Below are positions 45,337 through 55,108 of a DNA stretch of 64,000 nt, in pieces. The stretch is from positions 1-64,000 of the forward strand of contig CAVXNM010000034.1 of assembly GCA_963763115.1 (NCBI GenBank), in the 5' to 3' direction. Source of the stretch: CAVQCA01 sp963763115 (lineage in GTDB: Bacteria; Pseudomonadota; Gammaproteobacteria; UBA9214). The notes under the pieces are model-generated. The model made no database searches. It was given only the letters and a program-made list of their open reading frames with translations, and had not been told where the DNA came from. Positions within the stretch are counted from its first letter, which is position 1. Every line of letters begins with the position of its first letter. Position numbers and translations under genes: made by a program.

Positions 45337-46023
45337 TTGAACACCACGAACCCTCACTCACGGACAATCCGCTCCTTCGTACGGCGTGAGGGGCGAATTA
45401 CCCGCGCCCAGGAACAGGCATTGACACGCCTTTGGCCGCGGTATGGACTGGAGGCGGACGCCCCGCTCGATCTCGATGCCTGTTTCGGACGCGCTGCGCC
45501 CCGCACTCTGGAGATCGGTTTCGGCAATGGTGTATTGCTGGCCTGCATGGCGGGAGAAGAACCCGCGATGGATTTCCTCGGCATTGAGGTCCACCGGCCC
45601 GGCATCGGACATTTACTGCTGGAACTCGAGCGGCATGAACTCGGCAACGTCAGGGTCATCTGCGCGGATGCCGTTCAGGTGCTGAAGAACTGCCTCCCCG
45701 ATGCCGCACTCGATCGGGTGCTGCTGTTTTTCCCCGACCCCTGGCCCAAGAAACGCCATCACAAGCGCCGTATCGTCCAGCCCGAGTTTGTCGAACTGCT
45801 GGCCCGCAAGCTGCGGTCAGGCGGCATTCTTCACATGGCCACCGACTGGGAAGACTACGCGCAGCACATGCTGGAGGTCATGGGGGGAACAGCGTCATTT
45901 CGAAACCGCGCCGGTCCCGGCAACACGTCACCCCGCCCCGAGTACCGGCCGGTAACGAAATTCGAGCAGCGCGGCCTGCGACTCGGGCACGGGGTAAGTG
46001 ACCTGCTGTTCGAGCGGATTTGA
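45337..46023 (+). CDS. trmB: tRNA (guanine-N7-)-methyltransferase TrmB
   Basis: 228 residues from a TTG at 45337 that gives the usual start (HSRTIRSFVRREGRITRAQE); the frame is open upstream to another TTG at 45301. SAM-binding LEIGFGNGVLLACMA, then FLGIEVHRPGIGHLL, LLFFPDPWPKKRHHKRRIVQ and TKFEQRGLRLGH are TrmB signatures. It makes m7G46 in tRNA. Confidence 0.95.
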   Translation: MNTTNPHSRTIRSFVRREGRITRAQEQALTRLWPRYGLEADAPLDLDACFGRAAPRTLEIGFGNGVLLACMAGEEPAMDFLGIEVHRPGIGHLLLELERHELGNVRVICADAVQVLKNCLPDAALDRVLLFFPDPWPKKRHHKRRIVQPEFVELLARKLRSGGILHMATDWEDYAQHMLEVMGGTASFRNRAGPGNTSPRPEYRPVTKFEQRGLRLGHGVSDLLFERI

Positions 46024-46349
46024 TGCCAGCCGGCACACCCGGCAGGCGTTGCCCGATCGGCCGCAGCTCATGTACGGATGCATGCCCGCGACCGTGACGC
46101 CCGCCTGACAGTGCGCGCTCGCGATCGTTAAGCACCGGCAGCCGTTTGTTTTGTATCATAAATCAGTAATTCTAATTAGCCGGCCGGACTAATGAACTTG
46201 AGAATAGTGGCGTAATAGTGGTTCAATACGCGCCCTTGGTTTGACGGTTATGGTGATGCAACGTGACAATACGTTGCAGATGCACGGTCGGTGCGTAGTT
46301 GAAGCCGGAGCTGGAACAGATCTCATACTAGACGGACGAGGAGCCTCTC
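46024..46349. other. Intergenic region upstream of prk
   Basis: No gene. It presumably contains the prk promoter; no operator was recognised. No cbbR gene is nearby. Confidence 0.4.
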
Positions 46350-47228
46350 ATGTCCAGAAAACATCCTGTTGTCGCAGTCACCGGTTCGTCCGGTGCAGGG
46401 ACCACCACGGTCAAGGTGGCGTTTGAACATATTTTCCTGCGCGAAGGCGTCAACCCGGTCGTCATCGAGGGCGACAGCTATCACCGCTACGATCGCGCAC
46501 AGATGAAGGAGGCCATGAAAAAAGCCGAGCTGGAGGGTATCCACACCTTCAGTCATTTCGGACCGGAATCAAATATTTTTGACAAGCTGGGAGAAACCTT
46601 CAAGACCTATGGCGAGAGCGGGGCCTGCAAGCGGCGCTACTATCTGCACAGCGAGGAAGAAGCCAAACCCTACGGGCAGAAGCCCGGCGAATTCACACCA
46701 TGGGAGGACGTGGAGGCCGGCACCGATCTGTTGTTCTACGAAGGCCTGCACGGCGGCGTGGTGACCCCGACGACCAATGTGGCCCAGTACGTCGATCTGC
46801 TGATCGGCGTGGTGCCGATCGTCAACCTTGAATGGATTCAGAAAATCCACCGTGATTGCTCGCAGCGCGGCTACTCCGCCGAAGCCGTCACGGACACCAT
46901 CCTGCGGCGCATGTACGACTACGTACACTACATCACACCGCAGTTCTCGAGCACAGATATCAACTTTCAGCGTGTTCCGACCGTAGACACCTCCAATCCG
47001 TTCATCGCCCGCGATATCCCGACCCCGGATGAGAGCTTCGTGGTGATACGCTTCAAGGACCCGGCAAAGTTCGATGTCGACTTTCCCGACCTGCTCACCA
47101 TGCTGCGGGAATCATTCATGTCGCGGCGCAACACCATCGTGGTACCGGGTGGAAAGATGGGGTTCGCCATGGAAATCATCCTGGCGCCGATTATCCAGCG
47201 CATTCTGGACAACCGCGCCAGCGCCTGA
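46350..47228 (+). CDS. prk: Phosphoribulokinase
   Basis: 292 residues, proteobacterial type. P-loop VAVTGSSGAGTTTVKVAF, IEGDSYHRYDRAQMKEAM, FSHFGPESNIFDKLGE, LFYEGLHGGVV and VPIVNLEWIQKIHRD. Converts ribulose 5-phosphate to the 1,5-bisphosphate for RuBisCO, so it indicates Calvin-cycle CO2 fixation. A GAGG ribosome site precedes the ATG. It stands apart from other cbb genes. Confidence 0.97.
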   Translation: MSRKHPVVAVTGSSGAGTTTVKVAFEHIFLREGVNPVVIEGDSYHRYDRAQMKEAMKKAELEGIHTFSHFGPESNIFDKLGETFKTYGESGACKRRYYLHSEEEAKPYGQKPGEFTPWEDVEAGTDLLFYEGLHGGVVTPTTNVAQYVDLLIGVVPIVNLEWIQKIHRDCSQRGYSAEAVTDTILRRMYDYVHYITPQFSSTDINFQRVPTVDTSNPFIARDIPTPDESFVVIRFKDPAKFDVDFPDLLTMLRESFMSRRNTIVVPGGKMGFAMEIILAPIIQRILDNRASA

Positions 47229-47456
47229 GCAATTACGGGCGGTCGGCGGGGCGGGTTTTTCCGCTCCGCCGTACCCGGCTCGACAGACCTGGCGGCATCA
47301 TTCTCCGGCCGCCGCCCTTCCACCCGGAACACTGACGGAGACCACCGATCGCTCCTCCGTCACAAGACTCTTCCGATTGACCGTTTGCATTGACCCGTTA
47401 TCGATCTATACTCCAGCCATAAGCTGATATCGGAATAACAACGATCCGGGGGGAGC

Positions 47457-47738
47457 GTGATCATAACGACAACTGACCCGATTACCGGCGAAGACATCCA
47501 TCATCCTGAATTCAAGCCCTTCGTCATCGAGGGCAGAGGCCACCTCGCCATAAAGATCTACTTCGAGTCCGAGGAAACACGCCGCCAGTACCTCGATCTC
47601 GCCGGCGGAGAGTCGATAAACGGTTCATACCGGTCGAAGACAGCCCGCACCCGCAATGCCAGGAATCCATCCGGTCACACCCGACTGCTGCAACCGCTCG
47701 ATGCCGAGGACGGGAACCTGTCCGAGATCCTGTCGTGA
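47457..47738 (+). CDS. Small protein of unknown function
   Basis: 93 residues from a GTG preceded by GGGGGGAG. IEGRGHLAIKIYFESEETRR and QYLDLAGGES look like a small alpha/beta domain. The C-terminal third is polar and low in structure. No family recognised. Confidence 0.5.
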   Translation: MIITTTDPITGEDIHHPEFKPFVIEGRGHLAIKIYFESEETRRQYLDLAGGESINGSYRSKTARTRNARNPSGHTRLLQPLDAEDGNLSEILS

Positions 47739-47910
47739 ATGCTCCCGCTCCTGCTCCCGGAGCAGGCCGCATAAAAGCATGACTTCAGATGCCACCGCAG
47801 CCACCGTCAGGTACTGGCGGGTAGATCACGCGATGCATTGCCCAATCAAGCGGGTATAATCCACCGGTCGGTGTTAACTCGGCTATCCGATCCACCATCC
47901 AGGTTCCCGC

Positions 47911-49131
47911 ATGCTGCACAATGTATTGACGATACTGCTCGCCGGGGGCGTTGGCTCACGCCTGCAGTCCCTCACCCGGGATCGCGCCAAGCCGGCGGTG
48001 CCGTTTGGCGGCAAATACCGGATCATCGATTTCACCCTCGCCAACTGCCTGCATTCCGGCATGCACCGCGTACTGGTGCTGACGCAGTACAAGTCACACT
48101 CATTGCACAAGCACCTGCGCGATGGATGGTCGATATTCAACCCCGAGCTCGGGGAATATATCACCCCCGTACCGCCCCAGATGCGCAAGGGTGAAACCTG
48201 GTACAGCGGGACCGCAGATGCGATTTACCAGAACCTGTTTCTGGTGGAGCGCGCGAATGCAGACACCATTCTGATCCTCTCGGGCGATCACATCTATCGC
48301 ATGGACTATGCTGCCATGCTCAAGTTTCATAACCACCAGGAGGCGGAAGTCACCATCGCGTGCATGAAGATCGGACACAGCGAGGCCGGCCATTTCGGCA
48401 TCATGAGCATCGATGACAACCAGCGTATCACGGCGTTTGCGGAAAAACCTGCTATCCCGGAAACCATCCCCGATGATCACGAGCACTGCCTGGCTTCCAT
48501 GGGGATCTACATCTTCTCCAAGCAGTTGCTGCTCGATGCGCTGGAAACAGACCACGGGAAGGTGGACTCCGTTCACGACTTCGGCAATGACATCCTGCCG
48601 GAACTGATACAAACCCACCGGGTCTGCGCCTACCGCTTCGGTGGGACCGCCGGACGCGTTTCACCCGACAATTACTGGCGCGACGTGGGAACCATCGATT
48701 CATACTACGAAGCCAATATGGATCTGCTCAGGCCGGTGCCCTCGCTGAACCTTTACCAGGACGACTGGCCTATCCGCACCTACCAGTCACAGCACCCGCC
48801 GGCACGCACGGTCCCCGGCGAATCGGGCAATGAAGGCATCTCTATCAACTCCATCATCTCGGGCGGCGTCGTCATCGCCGGCGGCAGTGTCCAGCATTCA
48901 ATCCTGTTTCCACGTGTCTATGTCGGCGATGAGAGTGTGGTCAGGGATTCCATCCTGTTTGAACGGGTTCACGTTGGTGATCGCGTAAGGCTGCGCAACT
49001 GCATCATCGACAAGGGAGTCCAGATACCGACCGGCGAAACCATCGGCCTGGATTCCGAAAAAGACCGTGCACGCTTTACCATCTCGGACAACGGAATCGT
49101 TGTTGTGCCGAAAAATTACCGGTTTAGTTAA
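47911..49131 (+). CDS. glgC: Glucose-1-phosphate adenylyltransferase
   Basis: 406 residues. Nucleotidyltransferase motif LLAGGVGSRLQSLTRDRAKP, AVPFGGKYRIIDFTLANC, SGDHIYRMDY, FAEKP, and a C-terminal left-handed beta-helix (ISGGVVIAGGSVQHSILFPR). Makes ADP-glucose for glycogen synthesis, the regulated step. Complete length. Confidence 0.96.
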   Translation: MLHNVLTILLAGGVGSRLQSLTRDRAKPAVPFGGKYRIIDFTLANCLHSGMHRVLVLTQYKSHSLHKHLRDGWSIFNPELGEYITPVPPQMRKGETWYSGTADAIYQNLFLVERANADTILILSGDHIYRMDYAAMLKFHNHQEAEVTIACMKIGHSEAGHFGIMSIDDNQRITAFAEKPAIPETIPDDHEHCLASMGIYIFSKQLLLDALETDHGKVDSVHDFGNDILPELIQTHRVCAYRFGGTAGRVSPDNYWRDVGTIDSYYEANMDLLRPVPSLNLYQDDWPIRTYQSQHPPARTVPGESGNEGISINSIISGGVVIAGGSVQHSILFPRVYVGDESVVRDSILFERVHVGDRVRLRNCIIDKGVQIPTGETIGLDSEKDRARFTISDNGIVVVPKNYRFS

Positions 49132-49148
49132 CGAGACAAGAGATAGCG

Positions 49149-50219
49149 ATGCAACCAGCCCCAGCTCCATCGGCAGCCGACCACAACAGTGCGGCTCATG
49201 ACCGCCAAATCGCGCTGTGGCTCATGATCTGCTGCGCCATGGTCTTCGCGATGGTGGTGCTCGGTGGCGTGACCCGGTTGACGGGTTCGGGACTGTCGAT
49301 GGTGGAGTGGGATCCGATATTCGGCGTCGTGCCGCCGCTCAGCGACGCGCAGTGGGATGCGACCTTCAGCCTCTACAAGGAGTCCCCCGAGTACCGGAAG
49401 ATCAATGCCGGCATGGACCTGCACGGCTTCAAGCAAATTTACTGGTTCGAGTTCGCTCACCGGCTGCTGGGACGAACCATCGGCGTGGTCTTCCTGATCC
49501 CGTTTCTTTATTTTCTGTTCGCCGACCGGATACGGCGGCCGCTGATACCGAGACTGGCTACGCTATTCGTCCTCGGGGGACTGCAGGGTGTGCTGGGCTG
49601 GTACATGGTCAAAAGCGGCCTGGTGAACAAACCACACGTGAGCCAGTACCGGCTCACGGCACACCTGGCGGCGGCTCTAATCATATACGCCTACATGATC
49701 TGGGTGGCCCTCGGCCTGTGGACGAATGCTGACCGGGCGGCCGCATCACCTGCGCCACGCGGTCTGCGCCGGTTCGCCGCACTACTCGGCGGCCTGGTAT
49801 TCATCACGGCGCTTTCCGGCGGCTTCGTGGCCGGCCTCAAGGCGGGATTTGCCTACAACACCTTCCCGCTGATGGACGGTCACTGGATTCCCAAGGCCAT
49901 GTTCATGCTGTCACCGGCATGGCGCAATTTCTTCGAGAACATCGCTACGGTACAGTTCGATCATCGCCTGCTTGCCACCCTGGTGTTTATCGGGTGCGTG
50001 AGCTTCTGGCTGGTGGCACGGCGATATAGCCTGCCGGCCTCGGCGCGCATCGGGGTGCATGCCCTGCTGGCGGCGGTTGTGTTACAGGTCACACTGGGGA
50101 TCTCGACCCTGCTGCTGCACGTGCCGACACCGCTCGCCTCCGCTCACCAGGCCGGCGCCCTGCTGCTGTTAACGGTCGTGCTGCTCGTGAACCATCGCCT
50201 GATTTACGCAAGGGACTAA
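49149..50219 (+). CDS. ctaA: Heme A synthase, COX15/CtaA type
   Basis: 356 residues, eight predicted helices. MVVLGGVTRLTGSGLSMVEW, IYWFEFAHRLLGRTIGVVF, HVSQYRLTAHLAAALIIYAY, VQFDHRLLATLVFIGC and ASAHQAGALLLL carry the heme-ligating histidines. Converts heme O to heme A for aa3-type oxidases. It starts 17 bp after glgC. No ctaB or oxidase genes are in the window. Confidence 0.95.
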   Translation: MQPAPAPSAADHNSAAHDRQIALWLMICCAMVFAMVVLGGVTRLTGSGLSMVEWDPIFGVVPPLSDAQWDATFSLYKESPEYRKINAGMDLHGFKQIYWFEFAHRLLGRTIGVVFLIPFLYFLFADRIRRPLIPRLATLFVLGGLQGVLGWYMVKSGLVNKPHVSQYRLTAHLAAALIIYAYMIWVALGLWTNADRAAASPAPRGLRRFAALLGGLVFITALSGGFVAGLKAGFAYNTFPLMDGHWIPKAMFMLSPAWRNFFENIATVQFDHRLLATLVFIGCVSFWLVARRYSLPASARIGVHALLAAVVLQVTLGISTLLLHVPTPLASAHQAGALLLLTVVLLVNHRLIYARD

Positions 50220-50283
50220 CCTGGAATTCCAGGAAAGCGTCGGCAATTCAGGGAGTGGTAGGGTTGAAACAGGCCGGAGATGA

Positions 50284-50314
50284 AAAAATCACCGGCAGGC
50301 CGACGGCCTGCCGG
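50284..50314 (-). terminator. Terminator of the cytochrome c gene
   Basis: CCGGCAGGC-CGACG-GCCTGCCGG. On the minus strand it is followed by GGTGATTTTTTC, 15 nt after the stop codon at 50329. Confidence 0.75.
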
Positions 50315-50328
50315 CAGGGGATAGCCGG

Positions 50329-50637
50329 TTACAGACTGCTGTAATACGCGGCCACGTTGTCGATATCCGCGTCGCTCAGCGGCTTGGCCATTGGGCTCAT
50401 CATCGGGTCGGTACGGGTTCCGTCACGGAAGGCCTTCAGCTGCTTGATGAGATATCCCTCCTTCTGGCCTTTCAGATTCGGCCACATCGGGTTGTTGCTG
50501 ACACCGTTTGCGCCATGGCATCCGGCACAGGTTGCGGCTTTGGCCTTGCCTGCCGCCGCATCACCGGCGGCCAGCACGGCACCGCTCAGACCAAGCAATA
50601 GACCCATCATCATCATCACACTCGAGAGTTTCTTCAT
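50329..50637 (-). CDS. Small class I cytochrome c
   Basis: 102 residues. Signal peptide to about residue 23 (GAVLAAGDAA). Heme site CAGCH (ATCAGCHGANGV), distal Met candidates in DPMMSPMAKPLSD, and the C-terminal helix DNVAAYYSSL. Like cytochromes c4 half-domains and c553. Periplasmic electron carrier. Monocistronic. Confidence 0.92.
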   Translation of the reverse strand: MKKLSSVMMMMGLLLGLSGAVLAAGDAAAGKAKAATCAGCHGANGVSNNPMWPNLKGQKEGYLIKQLKAFRDGTRTDPMMSPMAKPLSDADIDNVAAYYSSL

Positions 50638-50836
50638 TTTCCTGACTCCATCGGGTTGTTGTAACGGTTCACATCACTGCCAAAGGGAACGAAATAACGT
50701 CCGGTTTGCAAATGGGGCGTGCAGTATCGCCGCACAAGGTCGAGTAGTCTATTAAAAAACATTAATATTATTCAACTACACCGCCACAGCACATTATGAA
50801 ACAGCAGGTTATTAATTTCACGGCAATCGGGAAAGC

Positions 50837-50917
50837 CTAATCGGACAGCCAGAACCACCAGATAATCAGTACCATCAGCACGCAGCCGCCGATGTTTATC
50901 CAGACATCGGGAATCAT
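50837..50917 (-). CDS. 26-residue membrane peptide coupled to copA
   Basis: MIPDVWINIGGCVLMVLIIW then WFWLSD: one hydrophobic helix with a Trp-rich end. Its ATG overlaps the copA stop (ATGA). Similar tiny one-helix ORFs often end copper-ATPase or cytochrome oxidase assembly operons (CcoS-like). Probably real because of the overlap and composition; function unknown. Confidence 0.55.
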   Translation of the reverse strand: MIPDVWINIGGCVLMVLIIWWFWLSD

Positions 50918-53154
50918 ACGGCAGTCCTGCCGGGTTTAAACCGCCGCAGGCGGTTGGCATTGCTGACAACAGTGACTGAAGACAGCGCCATGGCCGCCCC
51001 GGCGATCATCGGATTGAGCAGCATGCCGGTCAGCGGGTAAAGCGCGCCGGCGGCGATCGGTATGCCCAGGCTGTTGTAGATGAACGCGCCGAACAGATTC
51101 TGCCAGATGTTGCGCACCGTGGCATGGGAAATGGCAATGGCATCGGCCACGCCATGCAGCGAACCGCCCATCAGGGTTACATCGGCGCTTTCTATGGCGA
51201 CATCCGTGCCGGTTCCGAGCGCGAAGCCGACATCGGCGCGTGCCAGCACCGGCGCATCGTTGATGCCATCACCGACCATGGCCACCACTTCGCCCTGTTC
51301 CTGCAAGGCCGCGACATGCGTGGCCTTGCCCTCCGGCAGGACTTCGGCCACGAAGTCCTGAATACCGACGGCCCGCGCCACGGCCTGCGCCGTGGCGCGG
51401 GCGTCACCCGTCAGCAGCACCAGCCGCAGACCGCGAGCCCTGAGACGTGCAATCGCCGCCGCCGCATCCGCCTTGACGGGGTCGGCTACGGTGATCATGC
51501 CCGCCAGTTCTCCGTCAACGGCGAGGAAGACCGATGACTGGCCGGCGGCGGCGCGCTCATCGTACAAGTCAAGTAATGCCGTGATATCGATGCCGTGATC
51601 ACGCAGCAATTTGGCGTTACCCAGCAGCAGCCTGCGTCCGTCGGGCGTCTTTCCCTTCACGCCATGCCCGGCGATCGCCTCGAATCCTTCCACCCGTTCC
51701 GGTTCGATCGTGCGAGCGCGCGCCGCCACCTCGATCGCCTCGGCCAGAGCGTGTTCCGATCCCGCCTCGACACTGGCGGCAAGGCCGAGCACGGCTGACG
51801 TCTCCCGGCCGCGGACCGTTTCGATGGACGTTACCCGGGGCCGCCCTTCCGTGACCGTCCCGGTCTTGTCGAGCACCACCGTGGTTACCTTGCGGGCGCG
51901 CTGCAGTGCCTCACCGCTGCGGATCAGAATACCCTGTTCCGCCGCCTTGCCGATGCCCACCATGATGGAGATCGGGGTCGCCAGACCCAGGGCGCACGGG
52001 CAGGCGATTACCAGCACGGTAATGGCCGTCACGATGCTGAATGCGGTCCTTGGCTCGGGGCCGAAATTGAACCACGCCAGGAAGGTCATGACGGCAATCA
52101 GCAGCACGACGGGCACGAACACGCCGGCAACCTGATCGACCAGGCGTGCCACCGGTGGCCTGGAACCTTGAGCCGTACGCACCATGTCGATGATATGCGC
52201 CAGCACCGTGTCCCTGCCGATGCGGCGGGTCACGAGCAGGAAACTGCCGGCCCGGTTGAGTGTGCCGCCGACCACCTCGTCCCCGGCGACCTTGTCCACC
52301 GGCAGGGGTTCACCGGTCAGCATGGATTCATCGACGCTGGAGCGCCCCTCGATGATGACGCCATCGACCGGGATCTTCTCGCCGGGATGCACGCGGACGG
52401 TCTCGTCGAGACCGACCTGTTCGATCGGAATGTCCGCTTCCTTACCGTCGCGGATAACGCGCGCGGTACGGGGCTGCAGGCCGATGAGTTTTCTAATGGC
52501 CTGCGATGACCGGCTGCGCGCCTTCATCTCGAGCGCGGAACCGAGGTTGAGCAACGCGAGGATGACGGCGGCGGCCTCGAAATAGGCGTGGCGGGCGAGG
52601 CTGGGTATCTGCTCCGGAAACAGTACCACCGCCACTGAATACAGCCAGGCGCTGCCGGTACCTAGCGCGATCAGGGTATCCATGTTGGCGTTGTGACGAC
52701 GCAGCGACTGCCAGGCACCGGTATAAAAGTGGCCGCCGGCGTAGACCAGCACGGCCAACGTGGCGAGCCCGACGCCCGGCCAGAACAGCGAGTCCGCGGG
52801 AGAACCGACGACCGGCAGCAAACCCAGCCAGTCACCGGCCATCAGCGGCATACCGATCAGCGCCGCCACCGCGGCCTTGCGCAGCAAGCCGCGGTAATGT
52901 CCCGCCTCGAGGGCCTCGCGTTCGGCGAGGTCTTCCGGACCGGTCATGAGAGCCGCGTTATAGCCGGCGGCGACGATGGCCTGGATCAATGACTGGGGGC
53001 GCACCTCACCGGCTACCTGCGCCGTGTGCTCGGCAAAATTAACCTCGGCTGTGGCAACCCCGGGCACCGCCAGCAGCGCCTTGCGAACGCTCGCCACGCA
53101 TCCGGCGCAACTCATACCGGAAACGGAAAGGTGGATGACGGCTTGCTCTGACAT
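50914..53154 (-). CDS. copA: Copper-translocating P1B-type ATPase
   Basis: 746 residues from the ATG at 53154; a TTG 36 nt earlier is possible. One heavy-metal domain with GMSCAGC (about residues 12-18), A-domain TGEPLPVDK, transmembrane metal site ACPCALGLATP, phosphorylation DKTGTVTEG, HP dipeptide region (SEHALAEAI), and hinge MVGDGINDAP. CPC indicates Cu(I)/Ag(I) export, either for detoxification or for oxidase metallation. Confidence 0.93.
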   Translation of the reverse strand: MSEQAVIHLSVSGMSCAGCVASVRKALLAVPGVATAEVNFAEHTAQVAGEVRPQSLIQAIVAAGYNAALMTGPEDLAEREALEAGHYRGLLRKAAVAALIGMPLMAGDWLGLLPVVGSPADSLFWPGVGLATLAVLVYAGGHFYTGAWQSLRRHNANMDTLIALGTGSAWLYSVAVVLFPEQIPSLARHAYFEAAAVILALLNLGSALEMKARSRSSQAIRKLIGLQPRTARVIRDGKEADIPIEQVGLDETVRVHPGEKIPVDGVIIEGRSSVDESMLTGEPLPVDKVAGDEVVGGTLNRAGSFLLVTRRIGRDTVLAHIIDMVRTAQGSRPPVARLVDQVAGVFVPVVLLIAVMTFLAWFNFGPEPRTAFSIVTAITVLVIACPCALGLATPISIMVGIGKAAEQGILIRSGEALQRARKVTTVVLDKTGTVTEGRPRVTSIETVRGRETSAVLGLAASVEAGSEHALAEAIEVAARARTIEPERVEGFEAIAGHGVKGKTPDGRRLLLGNAKLLRDHGIDITALLDLYDERAAAGQSSVFLAVDGELAGMITVADPVKADAAAAIARLRARGLRLVLLTGDARATAQAVARAVGIQDFVAEVLPEGKATHVAALQEQGEVVAMVGDGINDAPVLARADVGFALGTGTDVAIESADVTLMGGSLHGVADAIAISHATVRNIWQNLFGAFIYNSLGIPIAAGALYPLTGMLLNPMIAGAAMALSSVTVVSNANRLRRFKPGRTAV

Positions 53155-53260
53155 AACGGGTTGGACCGGTAACGGCTGGAGGCGGTTCAATCTTACTGCA
53201 AATCGGCGCGCCCGGCCCGGCGGTCTCGGCTGCAGGCGGCGGCAGGAGGACGGCGGGCGC

Positions 53261-53698
53261 TCAACTCACGCGGCGATGGCCACCGGAGAGCCTGCCCCCC
53301 GTGTCCCTGAGAAATTCCCGGTAATCGAGGTACTGGGTGCCGTCACTCGAGAAATCCAGGCCAATGCGGCCGTTAATGATATTGAGGGATCCGGCCCTGA
53401 GATACCCCTCCTTGCCGTACAGGCGCAGTGACTTGAATGCGGTCAGGATGGCGTCGATCTTTTGGGGAGGCACCGTTGCATTAATCGGATAGGACGCCAC
53501 CTCAAAGGCAGACGGGAAGCCTTTCTCAAGGAATGCCACGGTATGGCACACCTGGTAGTTATACGGGTCGTTCATCGACCACAACGTGACCTGTCCACTG
53601 GAGAAGTGCACCTTGGCGTGGAATATGCCACGCTCCTTCAACAGGTGACCGGTCCTGTGCAGCACCTCGTCGATATGCTTATCGAAATCATTCTTCAC
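53261..53698 (-). CDS. Uncharacterised protein, paralogue of 25313-25816
   Basis: 145 residues. RGIFHAKVHFSSGQVTLWSM, FKSLRLYGKEGYLRAGSLNI and INGRIGLDFSSDGTQYLDYR mirror the other copy. No signal peptide. The start has no strong ribosome site. Family not recognised. Confidence 0.7.
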   Translation of the reverse strand: MKNDFDKHIDEVLHRTGHLLKERGIFHAKVHFSSGQVTLWSMNDPYNYQVCHTVAFLEKGFPSAFEVASYPINATVPPQKIDAILTAFKSLRLYGKEGYLRAGSLNIINGRIGLDFSSDGTQYLDYREFLRDTGGRLSGGHRRVS

Positions 53699-53925
53699 GC
53701 GGTGTTACCTGTACGGTATACACAGATTCAAGAATTACCACGAATCCGCAGGAACACGCCTTGCTACGGTATTTCTTTATGGCTGACACCCTTTCAGCAG
53801 CAAGTTGCAAGCCAACCAGTGAAGTCTTGTATATCAGACAGTTATGATGGAGGAGCTCGGGCGGCATGCACAATCGCCGTGCATACCGGCACCAATCTGC
53901 GACAAGCGTGCAGTGCGGCAGTTTC

Positions 53926-54369
53926 TCATGCCCCCAGCAATCGTCGCCACCAGCGCCGGCGGTTGGCGGGTGTTATACCGGACGCCTTGAGATCTGTCGG
54001 CGGTAATCTGGAGAGAATCCAGCCCGGCAAGGGCGGGTTATCGCTGTAACCGCAGGCGACGCCCAGGTTGCCCGGATCATAGACCTTGATGAACTGCGGC
54101 GAGTCGAACGAGTCGGCGTATACGATACCGCAATAATCCTCGTCATGTTCCTTGCGCAGCAGCAGGTCAATTTCGGACAGGAAGGTGCGCAACATCTCCC
54201 CGCTCACCGGTTCTTGCGGCGGTGATTCACCCGTGGCGTAGAGGTACCATCCATTTCCCGCGTCGTGTCGCAGCACTTCCCAGAGCCTGTCGAGCTGCTC
54301 CCAGCGCAGGACATTCTGGAACCGTCCGCGGAATGCGGCGGTGAACGGATCGGTTGCCGGCTTGTCCAT
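53926..54369 (-). CDS. Conserved protein of unknown function
   Basis: 147 residues, soluble. FRGRFQNVLRWEQLDRLWEV, GWYLYATGESPPQEP, YCGIVYADSFDSPQFIKVYD, CGYSDNPPLPGWILSRLPP. The middle looks like a conserved domain that I have met in gammaproteobacterial genomes without a named function. Divergent from tpm; the 70-bp gap is AT-rich and may hold both promoters. Confidence 0.7.
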   Translation of the reverse strand: MDKPATDPFTAAFRGRFQNVLRWEQLDRLWEVLRHDAGNGWYLYATGESPPQEPVSGEMLRTFLSEIDLLLRKEHDEDYCGIVYADSFDSPQFIKVYDPGNLGVACGYSDNPPLPGWILSRLPPTDLKASGITPANRRRWWRRLLGA

Positions 54370-54439
54370 GTTATACGTACCTTGTTATATATACCTTGCA
54401 GCCGTATTTTTTTATGAATGACTCCAGGTAATATATATC

Positions 54440-55108
54440 ATGGATCCGGACTTCTGGCATGAACGCTGGAAAACCAATCAGATTGGTTTTCACCAGGGTG
54501 ACGTCAATTCCTGTCTAGTGCGCTACTGGCCATCCCTGTCGCTGAACGAGGGCAGTCGTATCCTTGTACCCCTGTGCGGCAAGAGCCGGGATATGTTCTG
54601 GCTGCTGGAGCAGGGCTTCTCGGTGGTGGGTGTCGAAATCAGCCCCCTCGCCGTGGAAGCCTTCTTTGCCGAGAACCGGATCACACACGGAATCACGCGG
54701 AAAACCCGCTGCGTACGCTGGGAAACGGAAGACCTGGAAGTCCTTTGCGGTGATTTCTTCGAGCTGGAAAGGAGCGACATCGGGATCTGCCAGGGTGTGT
54801 ATGACCGGGCGGCATTGATCGCCCTGCCGCCCGCGATGCGCGAACGCTACGTCAACCACCTTTCGACCTTGCTGGACCGGCCTGCCAGGGGACTTCTGTT
54901 GACCATGGATTACAATCAGTCGGAGATGGAGGGGCCGCCGTTTTCCGTCAGCGATGCAGAGGTGTCGCGGCTGTTCGCGGACACCTGTATCGTTCAGCAA
55001 CTTTGCCGTACCGATATCCTGCATTCACAACCGAGATTTCTGGAACGGGGCCTCACCCGCCTCTGCGAACAGGCCTGGCGGATGGAGTGGACCGGGCAGG
55101 CGAATTAA
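54440..55108 (+). CDS. tpm: Thiopurine S-methyltransferase family protein
   Basis: 222 residues. FWHERWKTNQIGFHQGDVNS, RILVPLCGKSRDMFWLLEQG (SAM site), GVEISPLAVEAFF, DFFELERSDIGICQGVYDRA, ALIALPPAMRERY. Methylates sulfur (in bacteria also selenium and tellurium compounds) using SAM. Complete. Confidence 0.95.
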   Translation: MDPDFWHERWKTNQIGFHQGDVNSCLVRYWPSLSLNEGSRILVPLCGKSRDMFWLLEQGFSVVGVEISPLAVEAFFAENRITHGITRKTRCVRWETEDLEVLCGDFFELERSDIGICQGVYDRAALIALPPAMRERYVNHLSTLLDRPARGLLLTMDYNQSEMEGPPFSVSDAEVSRLFADTCIVQQLCRTDILHSQPRFLERGLTRLCEQAWRMEWTGQAN

